This document shows positions 36,701 to 45,700 of a stretch of 64,000 nucleotides of DNA, piece by piece. Under the pieces are notes generated by a model. The model made no database searches. It was not told the origin of the DNA and saw nothing but the letters and a program-made list of their open reading frames with translations. The position numbers were made by a program, and so were the translations under genes. The DNA comes from OLB9 sp041392785 (GTDB taxonomy: Bacteria; Bacteroidota; Bacteroidia; Chitinophagales; Saprospiraceae), in assembly GCA_041392785.1 (NCBI GenBank), contig JAWKLK010000010.1, forward strand, positions 186,001 through 250,000. Reading direction: 5' to 3'. Positions within the stretch are counted from its first letter, which is position 1. Each line of letters opens with the position of its first letter.

Positions 36701-38967
36701 GGAACTTTGACGGTGGATTACCAGTTTCAGGCAGCAGCCATATAGATGCAAATCCTACAGTATCATTCAGTCAAGGCGTCTTTGATGTTTGTCTCACAGC
36801 CACAAATGCTTGTGGAAATGCACAAATTTGCAAATCAATCACCATTACACAGGGCCACGATTGTTCATTCTATATTCCCGAAATGACATGTGGCACTGTA
36901 GGCACCGAAATCATAATACCAATAAAAGTTGCTGATTTTGAAGATGTTATTACTTTCAATTTTACATTAAGAAACAACAACCCTGCGGCTGTGTACTTTA
37001 AATCAATAGAGCAAATCAATCCGGCAATCCAATCTGGGTACAATCATCATATAGAAAACGATCACTTAAGGTTTTTATGGTCAAGTGCGTCAGGAAAAAC
37101 ATTAGATGATGAATCCATTATTTTTTATGTCAGGGCGCAAGTGGTTCAAGAGTCTTCTACTCCAGTGAATGTTTTCTTTAGTAACGATCCTGTGAAAATT
37201 GAAGCATTCAACGCATCATTACAAAAACTAAATGTTCAGACCTCAGCTGGAAATGTTTGTATAGACGCTATCCCAGAAGCACTGGTGATAAATGGCGAAT
37301 TATTAACTTACAAAAATCACACACCAATCACAAATACTGATGTTTTTATAACAGGAGACATGCAGGACTCAGTTATTACAAGCAATACTGGTGGGTATAC
37401 CTTGGATGGGGTGACGTATAATTCTTCTGTAAATATTTACCCTTATAGAGACCATGATACTTATAATGGAGTCAATGCATTGGATATTGTAGCATTGCAA
37501 AGACATATTTTATCGGTACAACAATTGACATCACCATACGCTATAGTCGCAGCAGATGTAAATAGAGACAATGTAATAAATGCATTGGACATTGTTACAT
37601 TGCAAAAGTTACAATTAAGATTGATTGAGCAGTTTCCTAATAATACATCTTGGAGATTCATTCCAAAATCTTACGCCTTTACTACAAGTAATCCGCTTAG
37701 TGAAGCATTCCCAGAAGTAATCTCCTTTGACCCAATTACTTTAAATGTAAATGATTTGGATTTTTATGGAATCAAAATTGGTGATTTGAACGACACGAAT
37801 GATGGAGGACTTCAAATCAATGGTGATGATCCAAATACTCGCGCCACACTTGACAGCTTGAAGTTGGAAGCGTCCCAAATCTATACTACCCCAGAAGGCA
37901 TTATAAATGTACCTGTCAAAGCAGAATCTTTCGAAGGACTCACATCCTTGGAAGGAAGTATTCATTTTGACACAAATACACTGAAATTTATTGGTGTAAA
38001 AGATTTTGGACTACTAGGTATGGGTGAAGACAATTTTGGAAGACCTACCAAATATGGTTCAGATGTCATCACATTTACTTGGTCAAATGGAACCTTAAAT
38101 GGTGTGGACATAAGCAATAATAAAGTTCTTTTTGTGTTGCAGTTTGAAGTAATTGGCGACGTAGGAAAATTTGCTGAAATTGAATTTAACAACTATCCAC
38201 TTGCAATGCTATCTTCTGATAAGGATTTGAATGAAGTCCATGTCTATGCCCCTAAAACACATGTTGATATTTTAGCACCTTTAGCGTCAGATGCAATAGT
38301 CACTTCATCGACTTGTTATGGCGAAAATTCAGGCAGCATTTATTCTGAGATTTCAGGCGGTACTGGCCAATATACATATCAATGGTCTAATGGCAGTACA
38401 GAAGCCAACATTACCAACCTAGCAGATGGTGTCTATGAATTAAGTGTAACCGATAAGATTGCTGGATTGACATTTTCATCTGAATATAGCATCGAGTCTC
38501 CTGATAAAATTGAGGGAACCATAGAATTTAATTCGGATTTAAACAAGATTTCTATCAGTGCAACTGGAGGCACGGCACCTTATGTCTTTATTTGGAATAC
38601 TGGAGAAAAATTTTCTGAGATCACGGTATCAGAAAATGGCTTGTATTCTGTGGTTGTAGTTGATTCAAAATTATGTGTATCACAGAAATATGAAATTTTG
38701 GTCACAAATTTCATTACATCGACTTCAGATGATAGAAATAAGAATTTTGTAATTTATCCAAATCCAGCATCAGATAAATTATATTTCAACAGTGAAACGA
38801 ATATTTCAGGTGAATCATACACTATATTTTCAATGAATGGACAAGCTATGCAATATGGTACATTCCAAAATGAAAATTATATAGTTCTTCCTGAAGTGAG
38901 TGATGGTATGTATGTATTACATATTCCTTCTTTGGGTAAAAAAATAAAACTAGTGATTAGAAAGTAA
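33796..38967 (+). CDS. T9SS type-A cargo with Cys-rich tandem repeats, cohesin- and dockerin-like modules
   Basis: A 1723-residue exported protein. The signal peptide is residues 1-18 (FTLILFFSFHLLFG). Two prepeptidase C-terminal (PPC) domains follow at about 20-148 and 150-275, each ending LDPGTYYAIVDG or LQPGKYYLVVDG. Residues about 279-940 are an array of roughly eight Cys-rich units. The four central ones are exactly 83 residues each and share SNWTCQE, SVYYYD, CWRVCSK and TICPP. Next come a PKD domain (941-1020), a cohesin-like domain (1023-1157) and a short carboxypeptidase-regulatory-like strand set. A type-I dockerin-like duplex lies at about 1215-1282 (NGVNALDIVALQRHIL, DVNRDNVINALDIVTLQKL), then a second cohesin-like domain (1352-1493) and two SprB-like units. 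The T9SS type-A sorting domain starts near 1649 (FVIYPNPASDKLYF) and ends KKIKLVIRK. A surface scaffold or adhesin is the natural inference; the ligand is unknown. Confidence 0.88.
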   Translation: MKQIFTLILFFSFHLLFGQLDCFVSATQISCSSDFIDANVENGTNVITGGYCGSTITGYTGFEKSYKFTLQQKATVYLKITDLTADLDLFLLRSCQVSDCIASSTQPATVNSEFIAVTLDPGTYYAIVDGWNGAVSKYNLSLSCTPNDGQVICTNAKPLECNRTVTDSTTLGLNNAVGPYCSNLSNYIGKEKVYSINVTSYSRIQATLKGFTQNEDLFLLSECDKLKCLASSTKTGLLQEDIGINLQPGKYYLVVDGLTSINTKYQLSLTCTPINNAATLDCNTAITVNYSGNGSDLKFNYVFSGASTHRFIQWRYNSTILSTQSNVNLLFQGAGTYNICADYEDLATGQIKSCCKQSCIALPNNCEDIIQYQYTNGYYTLSLAGNQSQYQNVTWRNDTDGLPLNPNYVPASCRIITATVSYYNSASGCWTLCCRTINLCPPLGCENDISFYYNSSSNAYQFSFSNPYATNIVWKFEDTNTTLPNGQFYVPSNWTCQERTVSVYYKDISTNCWRVCSKRVTICPPINCQNAISYVYNSIANKFVFTLANSYGTSQIWKFEETNTILPNGEFFVPSNWSCREVTVSVYYFDISSQCYRVCSKIVTICPPINCETAIQYTYVPSGNKYQFTLNVPGAQFPSWYFEEGGTSLPNGTFYLPSNWTCQEKTVVVHYYDSFSSCWRVCSRIITICPPVTCENAIDYTFNTVTNAYHFSLNIPGATSISWQFDDTHTSIPNGTFVIPANWTCQDRPVSVYYYYPGSNCWRVCCKWVSICPPTNCNDVIHYKYNPDGDAIVLSYSGSNVSQLTWTNETTGTQIGTVGSTQVVYSLTGLSCATHTFSIKYYENGSWKMCCKNIYVCNPNHCSNTITSQSNGNTLTVSVPSVYQDIEWINPNTNTVLGTGNTLQIPIVNGTYSGLIAVNYYDPANLHYKTCAKQLEASCPKPLPDFSFTINGDVVSFSNASLDATSYSWNFDGGLPVSGSSHIDANPTVSFSQGVFDVCLTATNACGNAQICKSITITQGHDCSFYIPEMTCGTVGTEIIIPIKVADFEDVITFNFTLRNNNPAAVYFKSIEQINPAIQSGYNHHIENDHLRFLWSSASGKTLDDESIIFYVRAQVVQESSTPVNVFFSNDPVKIEAFNASLQKLNVQTSAGNVCIDAIPEALVINGELLTYKNHTPITNTDVFITGDMQDSVITSNTGGYTLDGVTYNSSVNIYPYRDHDTYNGVNALDIVALQRHILSVQQLTSPYAIVAADVNRDNVINALDIVTLQKLQLRLIEQFPNNTSWRFIPKSYAFTTSNPLSEAFPEVISFDPITLNVNDLDFYGIKIGDLNDTNDGGLQINGDDPNTRATLDSLKLEASQIYTTPEGIINVPVKAESFEGLTSLEGSIHFDTNTLKFIGVKDFGLLGMGEDNFGRPTKYGSDVITFTWSNGTLNGVDISNNKVLFVLQFEVIGDVGKFAEIEFNNYPLAMLSSDKDLNEVHVYAPKTHVDILAPLASDAIVTSSTCYGENSGSIYSEISGGTGQYTYQWSNGSTEANITNLADGVYELSVTDKIAGLTFSSEYSIESPDKIEGTIEFNSDLNKISISATGGTAPYVFIWNTGEKFSEITVSENGLYSVVVVDSKLCVSQKYEILVTNFITSTSDDRNKNFVIYPNPASDKLYFNSETNISGESYTIFSMNGQAMQYGTFQNENYIVLPEVSDGMYVLHIPSLGKKIKLVIRK
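34636..36615 (+). repeat. Cys-rich coding tandem repeat array, core period exactly 249 bp
   Basis: Unit starts at 34894, 35131, 35380, 35629, 35878, 36127 and 36382 give spacings of 237, 249, 249, 249, 249 and 255 bases. A diverged unit precedes (about 34636) and the last is partial. The middle four share an xNGxFxxPxNWxCQExxVxVxY core and a CWRVCxKxVxICPPxNC end. DNA is diverged while period and cysteines are kept, suggesting selection on the fold. Confidence 0.85.
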
Positions 38968-38988
38968 GATTGCTTTTCTGCTTTGATG

Positions 38989-39021
38989 AAGGCCATGATT
39001 GAAAATTTCATGGCCTTTTTT
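38989..39021 (+). terminator. Rho-independent terminator of the Cys-rich T9SS cargo gene
   Basis: AAGGCCATGA (38989-38998) pairs perfectly with TCATGGCCTT (39008-39017) around a 9-base loop and runs into TTTTTT. It lies 22 bases after the stop codon. Confidence 0.9.
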
Positions 39022-39076
39022 CATTATAAACTTTAATTTCAGTTTGGAGTTATTAAAAAGACAATAATATAAACCC

Positions 39077-39699
39077 ATGACAACGACCATATTGATCATC
39101 ATAGCAACATGTATAGTTTCCTTTTTAGGCTTCAAGAATTATGCGATTTTTGATCAACTCAAACATTTTCCGTCAATAGAACATCAAGATAAAAGTTATT
39201 ACAGATGGCTTACGGGTGGGTTTTTGCACGGTGATGAGATGCATCTTTTTGTCAATATGTATGTTTTTTACATGTTTGGAACATATGTAGAATATTTTAT
39301 AAAAAGTTCATCATATGCACAGTTTGGGAGTATTATTTTCCTTGTATTATATTTACTCATTATCGCAATGGCTAATATCCCAACATACTTCAAATATAAA
39401 AATAGTACATTTTTTTCAAGCGTAGGTGCATCGGGAGGAGTGACAGGGCTTGTTTTTATTTATATATTGTTAAATCCTTGGGAAATGCTTTATCTCTTTT
39501 TGCAATTCCTATCCCAGCAATACTGTTTGGAGTGCTTTACTTGTGGTATTCGAGTTGGGCTGCTGATAAAAACAGGGATAACATTGATCATTATGGCCAT
39601 TTTTTTGGAGCATTAGCAGGCATTGCCACATTCACAATAATATATCCAAGAGTTCTTCCAGCATTTTTTGAAAAACTTATTTATAATTTTCCACTTTAA
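39077..39699 (+). pseudogene. Rhomboid-family intramembrane serine protease, frameshifted
   Basis: The first frame (from the ATG at 39077) gives transmembrane segments, HLFVNMYVFYMFG and the catalytic serine in SVGASGGVTGLV (Ser codon 39431-39433). It then runs into ILLNPWEMLYLF and loses the family. The -1 frame resumes as AIPIPAILFGVLYLWYSSW and carries the catalytic-His helix HYGHFFGALAG, ending at 39699. The switch falls in a run of five T at 39497-39501; one added T restores a continuous protein of about 207 residues. Serine and histidine are thus in different frames. Causes could be a sequencing or assembly indel in the homopolymer, a genuine inactivating mutation, or -1 ribosomal frameshifting (weak slippery context CTTTTTG). 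If intact, it would cleave transmembrane substrates in the inner membrane. Confidence 0.8.
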
Positions 39700-40646
39700 G
39701 ATTTTTCTTTACGCGAATAGTAACTCACCAAAACATAACCTAGTATTAAAGATATAAATATAATTATTGGGAATGCATACGGGCTCTCTTTAAATGGAAT
39801 GTACTTCAAGTTCATCCCATAGAAAGACGCAACCATACTTGGCACCAACAAGATTATGGTAACCATAGTCAATCTATGTATAATAACATTCAAATTATTG
39901 GAAACAATAGATGCATACGCCTCCATCGTACCTCCCAAGATATTGGTGTAAACATTTGACATCTCAAGTGCCTGAGAATTATCAATAATAATGTCTTCAA
40001 AAAGATCCATTTTGTCTGTAGCTATTTCCAATTTCACTAGATCGATCCGCTTCATTTTCATTTTCAACAATTCATTGGTACTAAGTGATGAGACAAAGTA
40101 AACCAAACTTTTTTCAATTCTAAGTAACTGCTGTAATTCTGAATTCCTCGAAGAATTATAAAGCTCTTGTTCTATGAGGTTTCTTTTCAGATTCAGTTTT
40201 TTAAGGCATTCCAAAAAACGATATACATTCTGTTCGAAGATTTGTAAAGTAAATAATTTTTTGTCTTTTGGGTTGAAACCCTTTACTTTATTTTCCAAAA
40301 ATTTATCTAGTATAGGGTTTTCATCTGAGCAAATAGTCACAATGTGTAAAGGTGTCAATATAATACCAATCGGGATGGTGATGTAAATGGCTTCGCTTTC
40401 CTTTCCTTCGTCGTTCAGCACTGGGCTGTTTATAAGAATTAAGATATTCTCATCTTCTTTTTCAAATCGTGAGCGCTCATCTACGTCAATAGAATCAGTT
40501 AAGAAATCTAACGGTATTTCTAATGTTTTGGCTAATTGATCTAATTCTTTATGTTCAAATGGAGGATAAACATTTATCCAAGAAGCTTCATTTGCTCCAG
40601 TTACTTCTTTTACGAGACCATTATTTTTGTCAATGTACTGAATCAT
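39696..40646 (-). CDS. corA: CorA-family divalent cation transporter
   Basis: A 316-residue magnesium/cobalt channel. A large cytoplasmic N-terminal domain has alpha/beta then long helices (ENKVKGFNPKDKKLFTLQIF onward). Two C-terminal transmembrane helices follow. The first ends in the signature YGMN (SFYGMNLKYIPF); the second is PIIIFISLILGYVLVSYYSR with a basic tail. Length and motif fit the short CorA group of Bacteroidota. Its 3' end overlaps the end of the convergent rhomboid by four bases. The insertion-sequence remnant lies just upstream. Confidence 0.92.
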   Translation of the reverse strand: MIQYIDKNNGLVKEVTGANEASWINVYPPFEHKELDQLAKTLEIPLDFLTDSIDVDERSRFEKEDENILILINSPVLNDEGKESEAIYITIPIGIILTPLHIVTICSDENPILDKFLENKVKGFNPKDKKLFTLQIFEQNVYRFLECLKKLNLKRNLIEQELYNSSRNSELQQLLRIEKSLVYFVSSLSTNELLKMKMKRIDLVKLEIATDKMDLFEDIIIDNSQALEMSNVYTNILGGTMEAYASIVSNNLNVIIHRLTMVTIILLVPSMVASFYGMNLKYIPFKESPYAFPIIIFISLILGYVLVSYYSRKEKS

Positions 40647-40689
40647 AAATCGGACAAGGATGTAGGTTTAGAACAATTGAACTAGCGTA

Positions 40690-40697
40690 CAAAGGTA
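40690..40697 (-). promoter_or_regulatory. Predicted -7 box for corA
   Basis: The minus strand reads TAccTTTG, 43 bases before the ATG at 40646. The insertion sequence begins about 40 bases further upstream and left this box intact. Confidence 0.5.
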
Positions 40698-40738
40698 ATA
40701 AAATAATATTAAACAACGACTGCATCATAAAATTTGTG

Positions 40739-42018
40739 TGTATAACAAATTGCACTAAGCAGCGGCATTAACAAATTTTTCTAGAATGCCCCACGCATTG
40801 CTCTTGTATAAGCACCTCAGGTTGGCTATAGCGTTAGCACCTTTTATACTCCATTTTTGACCAGAGAGTTTCATTCGTGTTTGTAATACACTCCTATGTG
40901 CTGCTTCTATTGGGCCTGATCCTATTAATAATCCTCTGTCCCTGTACGTTTTATAGAACATCCTTTCTTCATGTTCCTCATAATAATGAAGGGTTTTTCT
41001 TTTATTTCTCTTGCATCTTCTGCTTTTACACCTGAGCCTTTTTTATATTTTCTATCACCTGATGTACCTTATCTTCCATCAAAAGTTTACATTGTATGTC
41101 AATCCAATTTTGCCTCTTGTTCTTTTAAAAACAACTTCTATTAAGATTACTAATTTCTTCTTTAGCATGAAAGTCAAGAATTTGCGTCGCCTCCTGGATA
41201 ATTATCTTCAGCCCACTTCCATATCCATTTCGCCCCGTCTCCTATTATTACCTTTTTCTATAATCGCATAAATGCCTTTCTAATTTTGCAAAAACACTTC
41301 TACTCCGCCCATGTGACTTACACACCGAATTTTTAATTTCTGACCTTGTATTACTTGTTTCAATATGTTATTGTCTGTAATATCCTAGCAAGTTTTGTCT
41401 CTTTCCATTTTTCGTCTCAGGCCAGAAGCATACTTCCCATCGGTCATCACATACACTGCTTCATCTTTTTTTACACCGTCAAGCTTCGGTATACAACGTC
41501 TCATATTTCGCTCTATAAGGGTCGAGTTGTGATCCGTAATACTCACTTACTTGTATCTGCATACCACTTATGTTAAGCCCCGCTGCAAGCTTTTCAAGCA
41601 ATTCACTCGCCCGTCAAAAACTTTACTTGTCCCAATAAACAAAGTAAGACTTGTAAAATATTTGCGTTATGGCAACTTCTTAGTACCAAAGCACAAAACG
41701 TGATCCTTCCTAATCTCCACTTCCAAAATACGTGTTTATTTTTTTTGAGTTCCGACTCTTTGGTATTTTACCCTGTGATTGTACAAGCAACGTTCTAGCT
41801 GAAACTCCTACTCATTTCTATGAGCCTTAACTCATACTCAATGGGGCATTTAATTCCAGATTCTTGATCTAAAATGTACTAACCTCGGTTCTAACATTTC
41901 TCTGTGATGGATTCTAAAATTTGATCTTTAGTGTCCACCTTTTCGTTTTTTAATGATTAATAATACTCAGGTGACGCAAATTTAATGCTCTTTTTGTTTT
42001 TGTGCAATTTGTTATACA
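40739..42018 (-). mobile_element. Decayed insertion sequence (ISKra4-like) with perfect 17-bp terminal inverted repeats
   Basis: TGTATAACAAATTGCAC at 40739-40755 is the exact reverse complement of GTGCAATTTGTTATACA at 42002-42018, bounding about 1280 bases. The only coding content is a broken minus-strand transposase whose stop codon overlaps the left repeat. No convincing target-site duplication flanks the ends. Family assignment rests on recognisable transposase blocks and was not checked by search. Confidence 0.8.
40755..41950 (-). pseudogene. Transposase pseudogene, ISKra4-like
   Basis: Read on the minus strand, fragments of one transposase appear in shifting frames. An N-terminal piece is VDTKDQILESITEK (near 41930). 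LAAGLNISGMQIQVSEYYG lies near 41580, then EAVYVMTDGKYASGLRRKM near 41430. GDGAKWIWKWAEDNYPG and then ILDFYHAKEE (with a shift) lie near 41200. An intact 68-codon C-terminal frame runs 40755-40961 with GLLIGSGPIEAAHRSVLQTR and SGQKWSIKGANAIANLR. The GDGAxWI...ILDFYHA and GSGxxEAA...RxxxSGxxW blocks resemble ISKra4-family transposases. At least four frame changes or stops separate them, so the gene is dead. The precise 5' end is uncertain. Confidence 0.75.
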
Positions 42019-42729
42019 ATATCTGTGGCTCTAAAGCTCCACTTTTCTGGAGGCAGGCTTTAATTGGTCGTCTTTGCTCTTAAAAAGATTGAAATTGGCT
42101 TATCAAAACTGACAACATTGCTACTAGTAATAACAAGCAATTACATAACTTGGAATCTTTAAAGAGCATTTCACTTAGATACCATGCGATGAGCTTCTAA
42201 TAATGCTATTGATTTATTTTATTAATCGACTATTCATTTTTGAACTTTTCAATTTATACTACCTATGCCAAAAACGATACCATTACTTTTTATTATAATA
42301 TATCCTTTGACCTGTTATTTAACCCTAATAAAGATGCTTCTTATATATGCAACAATTGTTCATTTCCTTGATACTAAAATCAAATCGTTTCAAATATGCA
42401 TTTTAAATAATTTATTGTTTATCCAAATATGAGGGTATCTAAAATTACCACATTAGGGGTACAATTTTTTTCATATCGGAATTTAAATGCATATCAAACT
42501 AAAATTTAATTCGACATCAAGGAATTTTCATGCACTTTTTGTGTATTTAAATGAGCTAACACGACATTTTTTCAGGTAAAGTAGATGTTACAGACTTTTT
42601 GTCTTGCTGGTACACTTTTGGAAATGTTATAATGATTACTGGTTAGCAATGGATTTTTTAGTTAATATATAATTATCTTTGCACCTTTGTTCACAAAAAA
42701 CAATTCATAATATTTTTTAATAAAAGCCC
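42019..42729. other. 711-bp gene-free region between IS remnant and secA
   Basis: Very AT-rich. No reading frame with coding character was found; the longest, 42265-42432 on the plus strand, would give a 55-residue hydrophobic peptide without recognisable features. The only supported element is the secA promoter at its right end. It may be the eroded remains of a gene disrupted with or after the insertion, but no family could be recognised in it. Confidence 0.5.
42674..42681 (+). promoter_or_regulatory. Predicted -7 box for secA
   Basis: TAtcTTTG followed by CACC, a full match to the Bacteroidota -7 pattern, 49 bases before the secA ATG. Confidence 0.55.
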
Positions 42730-45700
42730 ATGTTTAATATATTTAAGAATCTATTCGGTTCAAAACAAGAAAGAGAAATTAAAGGATATCAGCATTCTGT
42801 CAATAAAACTAATGAATTTTATAATTCTTACAAGACTTTGTCAAATGATGAACTCAGAAATAAAACTACAGAATTTAGAGAAAAAATTCAAACACACTTG
42901 GCACCCATTGATGCTGATATCAATAAGCTGAGAGCAAGAGTTGATGAAACACAAGATTATCTCGAAAAAGAGAATACCTATAATGAAATTGATAAATTAA
43001 GAAAAGATAGAAATAATTATCTAGAAGAAATTCTAAAAAACTTACTTCCTGAGGCTTTTGCAGTGGTGAAAGAAACAGCACGTAGATTCAAAGAAAATGA
43101 ATTTATAGAAGTTACTGCCACACAACATGATAGAGAATTGGCAGCAAAACATAGTTATGTACTCATTGATGGAGAGAAAGCAAGATATAAAAATTCTTGG
43201 GTCGCGGCTGGTGGAGAAATTACTTGGGATATGCTACATTATGATGTGCAACTCATAGGTGGCATGGTATTACATGAAGGTAAAATAGCAGAGATGGCTA
43301 CAGGAGAGGGAAAAACACTGGTAGCCACACTACCTGCATACTTAAATGGACTTACCGGAGAAGGAGTGCATGTCATCACAGTGAATGATTATTTGGCAAG
43401 AAGGGATAGTGAATGGATAGGACCAATATTACAATTTTTGTTACTGACCATAGATTGTATAGATAAATACAGACCGCATTCGCCAGAAAGAATAGCAGCA
43501 TATCGATGTGATGTTACCTATGGTACAAATAGTGAATTCGGATTTGATTACCTTAGGGACAATATGGTGAGAGATGTTGATGAACTGGTGCAAAAAAAAC
43601 ACCACTTTGCCATGGTAGATGAGGTAGATTCTGTATTGATAGATGATGCAAGAACACCATTGATCATTTCTGGGCCTGTTCCACAGGGATTAGAAGAACA
43701 AGAATACATCGAACTAAAGCCTAAAATCGAAAGGCTTTTCAACGTACAAAGGCAGTTGGCAACGGAACAATTGGCAGAAGCAAAAAAACTAATCAAAGAA
43801 GGGAAAACTGGACATCAAGAAGGTGAAGGAGGGCTTGCGCTATTCCGAGTTTATAGAGCGCTTCCAAAATATAGACCTCTTATCAAATTTTTAAGTGAAG
43901 AAGGCATCAAAGTGATCTTGCAAAAAACAGAAAATGTCTATATGCAAGAACAAAGTAAAAATATGCACATCGCTGATGAACCTCTGTATTTCACTATAGA
44001 TGAAAAAAACAGAAATGTGGAATTGACAGAAAAAGGAATTGAATTTCTTTCTAAAGGGGAAAACGATCCTAATTTTTTCATTATGCCCGATATAACAAAT
44101 CAAATTCAAACGTTGACAGAAAGGGAGCAAAGCGAGAACATACAGCTTAACAATGAAAAAGAAGCACTCATTCAAGACTATTCACTCAAATCTAGGAGGT
44201 TGCATGCTACTAGTCAATTATTAAAAGCTTATACCCTATTTGACAAAGATCAAGAATATGTTGTCATCAATGAAGAAGTGAAGATTGTCGATGAGCAGAC
44301 AGGTAGGATGATGGAAGGTAGGCGTTATTCTGATGGCTTACACCAAGCATTAGAGGCAAAAGAAGGTGTCAAAATCGGGGACATCACCCAGACGTATGCT
44401 ACCATAACTCTCCAAAACTATTTCAGAATGTACCATAAGCTCGCTGGGATGACAGGTACCGCCGAAACAGAAGCAGGGGAATTATGGGAAATATACAAAC
44501 TAGATGTTGTTGTAATTCCTACGAATAGGAACATTATTCGTCAAGACAAAGAAGACCTTGTTTATAAAACTGCCCGAGAGAAATTTAATGCTGTCATCGA
44601 TGAAATTAATAACCTTACGAGTCATGGCAGACCAGTTTTGGTGGGTACCACATCAGTGGAGATTTCAGAATTATTATCTAGAATGCTTAATTTAAGAGGC
44701 ATTAAGCACAATGTATTAAACGCAAAACAGCATCAAAGAGAAGCAGAAATTGTAGCTGAAGCAGGTAAACCATCCAATGTTACGATCGCTACTAATATGG
44801 CAGGGAGAGGAACCGATATTAAACTGACTCCAGAAGTTAGAAATGCAGGTGGATTAGCAATTATAGCTACAGAAAGACATGATTCAAGGAGAGTAGATAG
44901 ACAGTTACGTGGTAGGTCAGGTAGGCAAGGTGATCCTGGTTCTACCCAGTTTTATGTATCCTTAGAAGATAACTTGATGCGTTTGTTCCAATCTGAAAGG
45001 ATTGCTGGAATCATGGACAAAATGGGGCATAAAGATGGGGAAGTTATTCAACATTCAATGGTCACAAAATCCATAGAAAGAGCACAGAAAAAAGTTGAAG
45101 AAAACAATTTTGGAATCAGGAAACGACTACTAGAATATGACGATGTGATGAACATCCAGAGAGAGGCTATTTATAAAAAGAGAAACAATGCCTTACGAGG
45201 TGATAGACTCTCTGTCGATATTAATAATATGTTTATCGGAGCAGTGGAACACATTGTTTCCGAGCATAAACAGACAGGTGATTTCGAAAGCTTTCGTTTT
45301 GATTGTCTGACATCATTAGGTATGGATCCAGATATGAGTATTGAAACCTTTAAAAATATGTCGGTGGATGAATTGATAGACAATATTTTGGATACTGTTC
45401 TCCATAATTATCATCACAAATCCGAACAAATATCACAGGTCTTACTTCCTACTATCCAGCAAGTATACGAAAATGAAGGTCATAGATATAAACGCATAGC
45501 AATCCCATATACGGATGGTAGAACCAACCCATTACCTATAGCAGCAGATTTAAAAAATGCTGTAGAGTCTAATGGCGCCACTATCATGAAGGATATAGAA
45601 AAAACCATAACTCTTGCCATTCTTGATGACCATTGGAAGGAACATTTAAGAAACATGGATGAACTAAAAGATGCCGTACAAGCTGCATCTTTCGAACAAA

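Noticed and set aside
40731..42027. Target-site duplication around the IS remnant
   Set aside because: Flanks AATTTGTG and ATATCTGT do not match over a plausible duplication length.
42265..42432. 55-codon hydrophobic frame between the IS remnant and secA
   Set aside because: AT-rich composition alone yields Ile/Leu/Tyr-rich frames; no start context, promoter or similarity.
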